64,000 nucleotides of DNA from Aldrovandia affinis (taxonomy: Eukaryota > Chordata > Actinopteri > Notacanthiformes > Halosauridae). The position numbers and the translations under genes were made by a program. This document shows, piece after piece, positions 35,601 to 47,600 of this stretch (position 1 is its first letter; every line of letters begins with the position of its first letter). The stretch is taken from NCBI GenBank assembly GCA_029706075.1, contig JAINUG010000070.1:2403500-2467499 (forward strand), written 5' to 3'. The notes under the pieces were generated by a model that was given only the letters and a program-made list of their open reading frames with translations, made no database searches and was not told where the DNA came from.

Positions 35601-38600
35601 ACAAATAAGGAAATAGAGATGGTAAAATAAAACACTTTCTTTTAACAATGTAGGTCTCAAAATATAAACTCAAATCATGAAAATAACAAATTAATGTAAT
35701 GTTTAATTCGCGCACCAACTTTTCTGCACCTCCTCGCTCAGAAGCGCAAAACTGTCATGCATGTCAAGAACTTGCCAATTTGCTATAGCGTTAGTGTACT
35801 GGTATTTAAAGGGATAGAAAATATGTATTCTGATTGGCCATTATGAAACCAAACCCCCACCATACCCACATGTATTTTTTAAAAGTTAATCCAACCTCTT
35901 TTACAACTGCGCCGGAGGTGCGCTATCGTCCTAAATCACGAAATTACGTTAGACACGCCCTAAAGCACCACTGTCTTTGCTTTGCATCTGCGTTACCGAC
36001 ACCATCCTAATTCACCAAAATAGGGCCCTATATTTGTAAAAACGCAATACAAATACATTTGATTTGATTTGATTTTGACATCACTAGGGAATGCAAGTGG
36101 ATCCTTCTGGGCTTGACATCGCTAGGAAATGCAAGTGGATCCTTCTGGGTTAGATGTTGCTAGGGAATGCAAGGGGATCCTTCTGGGCTAGACGTTACTA
36201 GGGAATGCAAGGGGATCCTTCTGGGCTAAACATTGCTAGTTTGAGTCTGGGCTGTATTATCAGTTAACTGTGACCAGGATTCCTCAGTGGTGGGTCACAG
36301 CTGGCTACATCTCACTGGGTAGAGTGGCCTTAACTCGGCCAGGTCTCCTCAGGTTACCACTGCATCAGTGCCCCCTAGCTGTCCACCAGCTACCTGCACT
36401 TTACAGACAGGCAAAGCTAAATTTAAAAAAGACAGGCAAAGCTAAATTTAAGCACAAAATGTAAAAATAAGACATTAAAATTAGGCAATGAAAAATATAC
36501 ATCTCATAATCAAATCATCCATCCATCCATCTATTGTCTTGCGATTTATCCGGGTCTGGGTCATGGAAATAATCAAATCAGTAAAATCAAGACATTGCGG
36601 TTACACAAACTCTATCCTCTTTTTAAAAAGAACAAAACACAAACTAAAAGGCTTCTTGTAGCCTGTTACAAGTATGATCAAATGATACATAATGTCGATT
36701 TGGCACTCACAACAAGCACATTTTCACGCAGGGTGGCAGCATGGTTTAGTAATGAGGGAACTTGACATGTAATATGTACCCTGGAGCACAGCACTTAACA
36801 TGAACTGCCCCAGTAGCATCATGATAATCAATGATAATATACAATGGGATCTGAGGATTCTGTGCTGAATTAGGGTGTCCGCTAAATGAGCCTAGATGGG
36901 CCGAATGGCCCGTTCTCGTCATTATCTATTCGTATGTTCTTATGTTCTTATGAATAAAAAAATGATATACAGGTGTACAGGTAATTGCCGAAATAAAGGA
37001 AACACTTGAGTAAATGAGGGATCGCGCTCTTTATTACAGAAGGGTATTTCCACGGTTGCGAACCACTCAAGGTCGAGGAGCAATCGCTGTTATTGGACAC
37101 GACAGAGACGTCTACATGCATGCCCCCACACCCCTACGACTGTGAGCATATGCAAATGGGAACAAAGCACGCGTGAAGACGGCATCCTGTGATGCACTGG
37201 AGAAACAGCTGGACTGCATTTCCGAGCAATGCGCTGAGAGGCGCTGCCATGGCGGAAAACAGCAATAAAGAAGCGCTGGGGTGGGAGGGTTGGGGATGGT
37301 TTATTATTACTCCTGTTGTTGCCAGGGCAACCTGCACACACAGTCTGGGGTTTTCCACCACTCTTTTTCAATTCTCACTATGTAGGAGGAGCAAAGTTTA
37401 AGCTGTGTGCTTTGGCCCTTTAAAACACTGTCTGTGTGCTCCATGGGGCAATTAGTTCCAGAAGACACTCCCTAAAGGTGACTTTGAGGAAAAAGTGCTT
37501 TTCCGCTTGTAATAAAATGGTAAGTGTACCGGAAAGTCATTACTGCTGTGAAACCCCATTCTGCTACGAACGCCGTCCCCCTAGGCTTGCTTCCACTGAC
37601 TTCCATTAACGTACTCGGGAGAGGTCGGATTGCAGGGAAACTGCAGTAGAACCACAAGTAAAACATGCTGCAGGTGAAAGGCAACCCAGGGCTCTAAAGA
37701 ATTGTCAATTGTAAATTACAATTGTGTAATAGTGTAATTGTCACTATTACACCGAAACCGTAATATCTAAACTGAACCTGAAATGAATGTAAACTTCTCT
37801 GGGAAAAGTTGATAAGCATATAAAAAATATGTTTTTAGGTCAGGGGGTGTCCGAAACAGGGTCGGTGTGGGTGCAGGCTTTTGTTCTAGCCCTGCACTAA
37901 AACACCTGATTCAACCAATCAAGGTCTTAATTGAAGACCATAATTGGTGGATTAGTTGAATCGCGTGTTGTAGTGCTGGGCTAGAACAGAAGCCTGAACC
38001 CACACCGGCCCTTTTCAGATAAGATTGGACGCCCCTGTTTTATGTGGATGTACGGAATGGGAGCGGCCCTTACAAGGTCTGTCTGTGCCTGTGTCTGTGA
38101 TGGCTGTGAAGACAGATGACTGCAGAGGTTACGGTGCAAAAAGGTGTCTCACCTGATCGATTGTTCGGGGACGTCCGGACTGGGGAAATGGATGGGGTGC
38201 GGGAGGAAGAGTAAGGCCTTTGCCTGTCCCGTTCTATTGTGGAGGAAGAGCCCACAAAATGATACTGTGAATAGCCATCCTGTAAAAAAAAAAACAGGGA
38301 ACAAGGCCAATGCGTTAGACAGCCTGCAGTATTACAGTGCCAAACACAAAGTGCATCATGTACACTTTAACGATCAGTGCAAGTGCACGTAAGTGAGGCC
38401 GTATTATACCCGTGTATGGTAACTGATCTGTTGCATGTTTCGCATCCGAATAGATGCGCTACACAATTAGCTATCTTTCACACGGTGGGTACACCTCCAA
38501 AAAGCCAAGCAAAACCCAGTGATGTGGACTTGCTGACGCCCAACTGCGCTCTGAAACATTACAGCAATGGATGAGTGGACCCACAGTCTTATTTGGAAGA

Positions 38601-41600
38601 ACAGAAAAGAACTGAAAGACAAGGGACAGCACTCTCCTAAGCTCTGACTCTTCCCTATGAGTGGACATATTCACATGAAAAAAACCTGCCCTGAGTTTGG
38701 TGTACTACCCACAAAAATGTTAAGATTAAACCCAACTGTGTGGTCGTTAAAAATTCATCAAGATAGTGTGTGCGAACCACTGTCAGAAATAAGGGCCTCT
38801 GGCATTTTTGGAGTCTTCCTGGCGTGAACAATACATTGCAGTGAGAGGGAAGCAGAGCAAAGAAGAACAATTTGAGCAGTGGGGGGCTGTGGTTTTCAAT
38901 GACCATTCAGCTGGCAGTGGAATTTACACCTAACCTGGTGAGGTTAAATGGCAGGTGAGGTATGGTGATGTTTGTGGCAAAGAAAAATGCAGTGGACACT
39001 GTGGCGTTCCACAATTGGAGGAAAATGTGGCCCTGGCTTTACCCACCCCAAATAGGGTGTGGTTGTAAATCAGCCAGAGTAACCATGACATTTATATAAG
39101 GGCTGTCACTGTAACAAGAGGTAGACTCATTTGATCATTATTGTTACAGACCTACATTTTGTTCGTTTAAAAACCTCTTCAATATTTCCCCGAAAAAGTT
39201 GCATTGCTTTCATTGCAAAGAGTGAGAAATGCTAATCTGTGTGAGCAAACTTTTATCCAAATATGAGTTCTGTATTATAGTTACATGTTAACCGAAGCCA
39301 CATTTTTGCATAGTTGTAACCACTTACCCACATACTTTGACAAAGAATATAACCTTTCCCATGGAATAATTTATTTTGGACAAAATGCTAAATATGAAGA
39401 CAAACAGAACACCGTCGTAAACATAACATCTTACTTTTTTTTCTTTTTTTTTAACAGAGAATAGGGCTACACAAAAAAAGACATGTTAAAAATGTCTATT
39501 GCAGGCCTCCCGTGTGGTTTCAACGTCCGACGCTGGCCACAGCGACCGGGGTTCGATTCCCCATCGCGCCAGAGTCGGCTCTGGTCGGGAGTGCCATCGG
39601 GGCGGCAATTGGCTGTACGCCCCAGGGAGGGGGGAGGGAAGCCGACACACACAGTTTGCTGCGCACAGGAGTAGTTCTGGGGTACCGGAATTACAGTCGA
39701 CGGCACAACGAGTGTTGTCTTGGAGGAGGCAGCACTTTGCCCTCGTCACTGCCGGTCACAGGACTACGGCAGTGGGAAGGGGGATTGAACTAAGCACAGC
39801 GGGTAATTGGCTACCAAATTGGGGTAAAATCGGGAAAATAAATTATATAAAAATAAAAAATTATATTGCATTATCGCTAATTTGAGTCGCCATTCAGTTA
39901 CATTATGGGCATGCTGTTTAAAAAAGATATGGAATCTCCCCAATCATCTTAGAAACTGGTGTTGTTGAAATGCAGATTTGAAATTAGCTTTGATATTCAA
40001 ATACAATGTGACAGCCATAGTCCATATGAACCACATATCTGCTGCTGGCCCTGCCCCTACCAGGTCCTTCTCAGCCTATCAGCTGCATTAGTTGTCCTTC
40101 TGCACCAGAAGTTAGTGTGGCAGGGCTCACGGTGACACTCTAAAGAGTCTCCAAGGTCTGTCTGAGTGTTCCGTTGCTCTAGTTACAAATCACAATGCCC
40201 ACCTAACCTTTTATCTGCGCCAATCAAGACACTCTACCTGTATGGATAGGGCATAGCCTCTCGTTCGCGGACAGCAGCACATTAACACGTTACCAATCAC
40301 AGTCTGGTGTTCATTGTGTTTTTTTGTGTTTTTTTCAAAGCTCATCTAGTCTGCCGCCTCCGCTGGCAGACTGACTGCCCCATCCCTCCGGGCGCCTGGC
40401 AGCCGCTCCTCGCGGTCTCGCCTCTTCTCTGTCCTGGTCCTCGTTGGTGGAACGACCTCCCTGTCCCGGTCAGGACTGCGGAATCACTTCAATCTTCCGC
40501 AAGAGACTCAAAACCCACCTCTTCAGACTCCACTACCACTGATCACTGTCCATCTAGTCAATCTGTCGTCACCACTGTTTACTTGTTCAAAAAAAAAAAA
40601 AAAAAAAAAAAACACCCACTAACCTTTTCTTTCCCAATGTTACAGGTATGATACGCAGACGCCTGCAATGATGTCCTTTGCCGTTTTACTGCACTGATCT
40701 TGTACGCTAACTTTGATTGTTCTCACCTTGTATTAATGCACATCTTGTAAGTCGCTCTGGATAAGAGCGTCTGCTAAATGCTTAAAATGTAAAATGTAAA
40801 ATGTAACATCCAGGTCAGGGGAAATGCTGCATGAAACATCCTGTAGTTCTGCTTTCTGATAAATCCAATTAGGTTCAGGGAACCTTTGCCCCTCCCCAGC
40901 CCCCCACACACCCCCTGCTCATTTGCACACAAACATAAGTCAGTTTGTTTCATTTAAGCCTGCCAGAGCTCTGTGTTGTGGAGTGACCTTGGCTCTAAAT
41001 AAGGGAAATGTAATTTCACTCGATACGAAATAAGCTTGGGGGCGAAAGAGAAATACATGTAAATGCTTTGTTTACAGAGGTAAGCATGAAAAAGGGCTAC
41101 TCCCACCTTCATAGCTTGGAGTACAAGCTCCAGTACACACAGTCAAACTATTCACTGTTTTACTGTTGCTGCTCGAGCGTGTCAATCATAAAAACACATA
41201 AACCAAACCACTGAGGTAACCACACACTGAGATAAACAAAATCAACATAAATATACTAACCAAGCTATTTTTCTGAACTAAGTGAGCATATGTACCCCAT
41301 TCTCACAATTCTGAATGATTGTTATGACTGCACAACACTCTCTAATGATACAGAATCACCACAGTAATAGTACCCAGAATGCATTGCTGCTTTAAACAAG
41401 GGCTTTCAAGTGAATATGATATACATAGAAAATGAATGGTAAGGGACCTTAAAAAAAGAAACAACTATTTACTTACTAGTCATAATGAACCACGAATGCC
41501 AATTAAAAGATGGAAAGAATGCCAACAGAATTATAAATTGTACACTGTACTGTCATTAAAAAATGTACCTAAACTAACATATGTTATTTGGGAGAAAATG

Positions 41601-44600
41601 TTGGGTTAGCAAAACCACTATAATTAGAGCAAAATGCAGGTTCCGGATTTTTGGTGCAGCCTCATTTCCATTCAGCTAGGGGTAGAACATTTTAAAACAC
41701 AGCTGATAATTAAGAGGTGAATATCTTTTTCTCTGTGTAGCAGTACACCTCACCTAGAATAGAAATCAAATCAGTTCAACCAGTCTCCACACAGGACTGC
41801 AAAAATATTTTACACATTTACACATATTATCACAACCATCTACCATCGAACCAATGTTAGCTTCACTTCACTGAACACATATCAATAGAATAATTTTTCC
41901 CACTCAAAAAATCTGTCAGTTAAAAGCTGGTCAATCTCAAATGTCAATCAATGTTAAATAGGAAAAAAAAGAAAACTAAGATGGTGGTTATACAGTGCCA
42001 ATGACCCATACAGTACAGAACAAATAGAGTATTTTTCAGGTTTTCAGAAACTGTGAGTGAATGTGCTATCACAGTGTTACTTGTGAGTGTGAAAAAGGGC
42101 AGTTCACTGACGTTGAAACAGGCTGACAGAACTGGGGTGCCAGGCTGCCTCTTCTGTATGAAATACAGGCACTAGAGAAGACCTGGAATCCCACTGTAAA
42201 CAGCACTGCTAACTACCTGTTTAACTGGAGACTGTGAACCCTGTCTCCCTCTGCTCTATGTAGTTGTGTGTCTAGTTGGTTACAGTTGGTATCAGGAGGC
42301 CACGTCACATAAGGAAGCTAGCTTTGGTCAGCTTTTATGTCTTTGGTCAAGCCCCTTTGTGATTATTACTTAACCAAACACTTATTATCACTTGGAATCT
42401 TCCAAGAATGGCATAGATTGGCAAGATTTTTCAGTGGATTTGTGCGAATAGTTTGTTGTGAATAGTTTCTGTGCTTCTAGAACTCGGACAAGGTTCACTA
42501 GGGTCAAAGGCCATGCCTGATTCTCCCACGATGCACTGTGGTTCCGACTCACTCCACAGTTCTGTGCCGCTGGTGCAGCTGTGAGGCCTGTGGTGAGGGG
42601 AGACAACCACCAGGCATGTTGGGAATAACTACACCAGGCAGGTACTCTGAACTAGCAGAGGAACGTGATGTTAAAAGAGTATTCAGCCAGTTAGCCTGGC
42701 TGCCAAATTGCAATGACATTTTTTTTTATTGGCTGTGCCTGTGTGATTTTTCTCCATTTAATATGTTTCTAATTTCTGTCTTGTTTTTTTTGTTGGTATG
42801 TACAGTATTAGTCACACTGACTTCACATGCTTCGGAGGACTTGTACGCACTCTGCCAAATTTACTGAGGGCATTGTGCTAATAGGATAGGCCTACATTTG
42901 TGATTTGGCATTCCAAATTGGGGAATTCCAAAACTGGTGAATAGGCCCAAAAAAATCTCATACCAACAAACAGGAAAATGTTTTTAGTACGCACAACCAT
43001 CTCTTGTCTCAAATGTTTAAATAAATCAGACTAAATTAATAAGTAGTAAGAATATTACATATGTTTAAGTATTGCTATAAGTATTGGCTTAACCATTGGC
43101 CTGTGGTTGAAATTCTGTGACTGTATGGGAAAATGTGAGAGGCACTCAGGTGATTGATTAGACCCCCAGTATGACCACAAGGTTAATTACACAGGGCCGT
43201 GCAGGTGATAAATGCCACCTGCGATGTCAGGCTTTCTGATCCCTGTGTTCTTAACCTCCACACATTTCATCACTGGTAGATTAAGGTTTGATCAACCAGC
43301 TACAATAAGGAAGAAAAAGCACAGCTCCTTTGCGATCAGAGTGTGAGTTTATTATATAAGGCATGGAGATTTGCCTGAGGAAGAACCATCTGGACAAAAA
43401 CATGTAAAAAAACCCCACCAAATGCAAAGTATGTTACAAAAATAACTGGTTGAACTTTTTTTATTTTTTATGCTTCTTTTTGAGATCTTCGGCTAGCTAA
43501 AATTGGAAGACAGAGAATAAAAAAATTACTCTATACGTTATATGAAATCTCTTCCTTCAATATTCCTTATTGGACATGGCTATATTTTGCAGCCTGGCTA
43601 CCACAGAATGGAACAGACAATGGAATTATCTGCTATCATAATGCGCAGCTCACTTCAAACAAAATATATTAATGGGACCTTGAAGGCCTTGATTTATAAG
43701 TGCATGGTTTACCCAATCAAGACTGGGTTTTGTTTTGTTTATTTGACATACCCTCTGCCCATTTATGCCCAGCAATGCTGCCCTTTCCCAAAGCTTCAGC
43801 TTCGTTATTAACTATGCTTGCACACATGGGAATTCTGCATTCTGTTAGCGAACATCTGGAGCAACGTAGCTTCACATAACTGTCTTTGTGCCAGGAGTTA
43901 AAATTAAAGAGGAAAAAAAGAGCAGTGCTTTAAAGACAAAAGGCTTATAATAAATATACTCTAATTAAAGATCATCTAATTTAGTAGTGCAGTATTTAAA
44001 AGTGAAGCTGTGATGGATTATCATTTGTGAGTCATTCTGTATCAAATTAAGCAGAACTGACACATCCATTTGGCACGGCTGAAAGCACACTTCAGTTATA
44101 ACTTGTATAAATAACAAGCTGAGTAGTCGCTGAAATACAGTCTTCTTAGAAGACGAGACATACTGTGAGGTTGAGGACCCTTACATTGTTTATCGGAGGA
44201 TTGCAGGTTCAAATCCTGGGTGGGGTCCTGCTTTTGTACTCAGGGGTTCTCAAACCTTTTTAGAATAACCCTTTGAGGTGCATTGTCACACTATGGGCCC
44301 TATTTTCGTGCCGGCGGTAAGTGGCGTTATGACGTTATGGCGAATTGCCAGTTTCGTCTGTCGCTGAATATTTCCCGCCTCCGCCAAGTTTGGCAATTTC
44401 GTGGTGCGCAATGAAGGCGTTTGCATGACTATGGGTTGGGCAGCGCAATAGGGGGTGTGACAATGAAAACAGTCAGCGCTATGCAAGTTTGGTGTCAAAT
44501 AATGAGTTTGCGTTAACGTCCAACTAGACCACCTCTTAACGCAAACGCTGGCGCTCTGTGCAATTTGGTGACTTTATTGATCTGCACATATGAACATAGG

Positions 44601-47600
44601 GTTATCTGAAATCACATGAGAATGTTTTGTGAATATTGTGAATTTCCCCCCACGTTGAGGCAAATCATCTAATCCATGGGTAACTTGCAAGCTGTAATCA
44701 ACTAAGCTAAAAACTATTTAACCACAGCTTGTGGTTATTCAATGCATGGACATGAAAGACTGAAGCCAGCAGGCCATCCATTGCTAGGTCTTCTGTTCGG
44801 CAGGCCAGGGGGCGACCTTCAGCCAGCGGACCTGCACATGGAGCGCAGTCGTGTTGTTTCATTGATATAACTTTTTTAAATGAATTATTATTATTATTAT
44901 TTATGTCTGCAAATGGGAGTGTAGCGGGGAGGCTTAAGAAATTTCATTTCTGATTAATGTTTCATTTTATTTTTGAGAAAAATAATAGATTGTGACAAAT
45001 AAAAATCTATTAAATCAATTAAAACATTTCCCCATCACCTTTGTTTCAATATCACGAGTATAATACTTTAAATGATACACATCTTTTCATGCAATGCATT
45101 ACCTGGTAAGCCAACCTCTAGCCATCCAAAACCCTGTACGCTCTCCGTGGGGAGTGTAGAGGCGGCTGTCTCCTCCGCTGGCTTGAGTGACAACCCTTTG
45201 GTTGAACGAAGTTTTCTCTTGCCTCTTCGCTTCATATCATTTAACCGCTTCCTACATTGGACCACGGTTCTCAGAGGACCACCATAGGATGAGGCAGTGA
45301 TTATGGCTGCCACTTCCTCCCAAGCTGTCTTCACATCATTAGCCCTTGGGGGCTTCTTTGGGGTGCCATAGATTCGCCCTTGGCGCAACTTAGTACGATT
45401 CTGCACCTCCCGCACAAGCAAATCGCTCTCCTCTTTTGAGAAGCGCTCCTGGCGCAGCTGCGCAAAACTGTCATCCATGTCAGTAAATTTCCAATGTGCT
45501 ATAGCATTGGCGCACTGGTATTTAAAGGGATATAAAATAGGTGTTCTGATTGGCCATTATGAAACCAAACCCCCACCACACCCCATTTTTAAAAGTTAAT
45601 CCAACCTCTTTTACAACTGTTCTGATTCACCAAATTAGGGATGATGTTTATGAACATGCCATAACATTCTAGTTGATTCTAATTAATGATGTCATAAAGG
45701 GCCTAAATCACGAAATTACCGAACTAGAACTCTCAAAAAATTGCCATGCACCCTAAAATGACCACCCTGTGGCTGGGGACCCCCTCCTAAATAAACCAGT
45801 TAACCATATCAACATGTCAATATATTAAGAATCTATACAAGCCATGTACCCTGAAGCTATTCATATTCATATTTAATAATTAAAAGAATAACAATATTAC
45901 CATGGATGACTAAAGGTTTCTTTTTTATCTTAAAGTCTAACATGTAATTTATGAAATATGGAGTAATGAGAAATAAATATTAGAAGGGAAAATATATTTT
46001 CTATGTTTCTGTGTAACTCCTGTAACTCCTTCATGGACTAAACTTGACTGACTTCTAGGGCTGACCCCATTTAGTCGACTGGTTGATTGTTTGGTCGATG
46101 GGCTGTTGGTCGACTGAGATTTGTTTTGGTCGAGCAGTCGCGCGAAAAAGAATTCTCCACGCAGCATGAGACACCTAGATTCGCGCCACAGTTCGGTGCG
46201 CTTGTCAGTAGAATAATCCATTCTGGATGCTGCTGGTATGGCAGTGACAGCAGTCCTTCACTCTTAAGATAGCTAGGCCTATATATGTTCTATTTAAATA
46301 ATATTAGGCAGTTAAGGTAATAGTAATGTTGGAATAATTCTGCAAAACTAATAAAAGTAACGTTTTATAATAAATGTGTTTTGCTAATTGTATGGTTTAT
46401 ATATTTATAACTAACATGCGTAACACCCCCTTTCATGTAGCCTACATTGTATCTTTCTTGTTTTAGGCACACGAATGTGCATTTTAATTGTAGCCTAAGA
46501 TTTGCCTACAATTAAGATTAGTGATATAGGCATACTGTCAAGAACATAATGTCAAATAAAAAATCTGGAGTATGGCAGCATTTCGTTTTAGTCGCGGACG
46601 ATCCAAAAAAAGTGGAATGTAAACTTTTCAAGCGTGTTTTCCAAGGCAGGGTTTATCGTTAATAAAACGAGGAGCAGCCAAAAAATGTGGACAAGCTAGT
46701 GTTCCTGTGCCATAACATGAAACGACTGGGGAAGTAGGCCACTAACTCGAGTAAGTTATTTTCGATAGGCTATAGCCACTTTATGTTCAGCTTTAGGCTA
46801 CAATTTAAGACATTAGGCTATGTGTGATCATTCGTTTGTTAACCAATTTTTTTGAAAAATACATTTTAAATCCCAGTAAGACCAACCTGGTTAATTAAAT
46901 AAAAAATAGCTTACGCATTAGAATGTGTTATGGTTGTGGTCAAATAAAGGCATCAGCCTATTATGTGGCCATACTGCAACTTCACAAGTGCAACGGCAGA
47001 ATGGGCAGCATGAGGAGGAGGCTCGGAACTCATATATTTTTTCCTTTCAGGTAATCTTGAACTCTGGCTCCATAAAGTCATTAGCCTATTGTTACTCATT
47101 TGTGTCATTCACTTAAGAAAGTTATAAAACATGAGACAAGCGCAGTGTGCATATAGTTGTATTTATTCAAACAAATAGGGTGTGTCATATATATATATTT
47201 TTTTAAAGTTTCGACCAATTGACCGATCAGAAAAAACGGACGACTGTTGGTCAACCAAGATTTGTTTTAGTCGGGGACAGCCCTACTGACTTCAGTACTG
47301 TAAATATACGGCTGTTTACATGTATAAGAGTGCCCACTAAAGGTACATGATACTTTTGGGCAATGTTGCCGGAAATTGTTGCCTCAACACCTTTCCATTG
47401 AAAATGAGCAACTTTTTGTTATCTGTAGGCATTTAATCAGGAGTGCCAACTAGTGGGCAATTTTTAAAATCAATTCTCCAATCACAGCACAGATACTGGT
47501 CATGTGTCATCATATCTACTTGAATTAGAAATTATGGCGGCCATACAGCCACAGTGGAGTGAGGAGAAAAAGCTTGCCCTTATTTCATTTTTAATATTGA

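Larger units (their letters stand above)
32093..38152. other. CTNND2 intron (6.1 kb)
   Basis: Dense in microsatellites and transposons, listed individually. The parts not listed (about 34090-34610, 36241-36724, 36960-37840) show no recognisable gene; 36969-37020 has a solo mariner-type end ('caggtaattgccgaaataaa'). Confidence 0.8.

Noticed and set aside
39504-39863. Possible tRNA gene (good B box)
   Set aside because: The head is followed by a SINE body and tail and flanked by a target duplication, so it is a tRNA-derived SINE.
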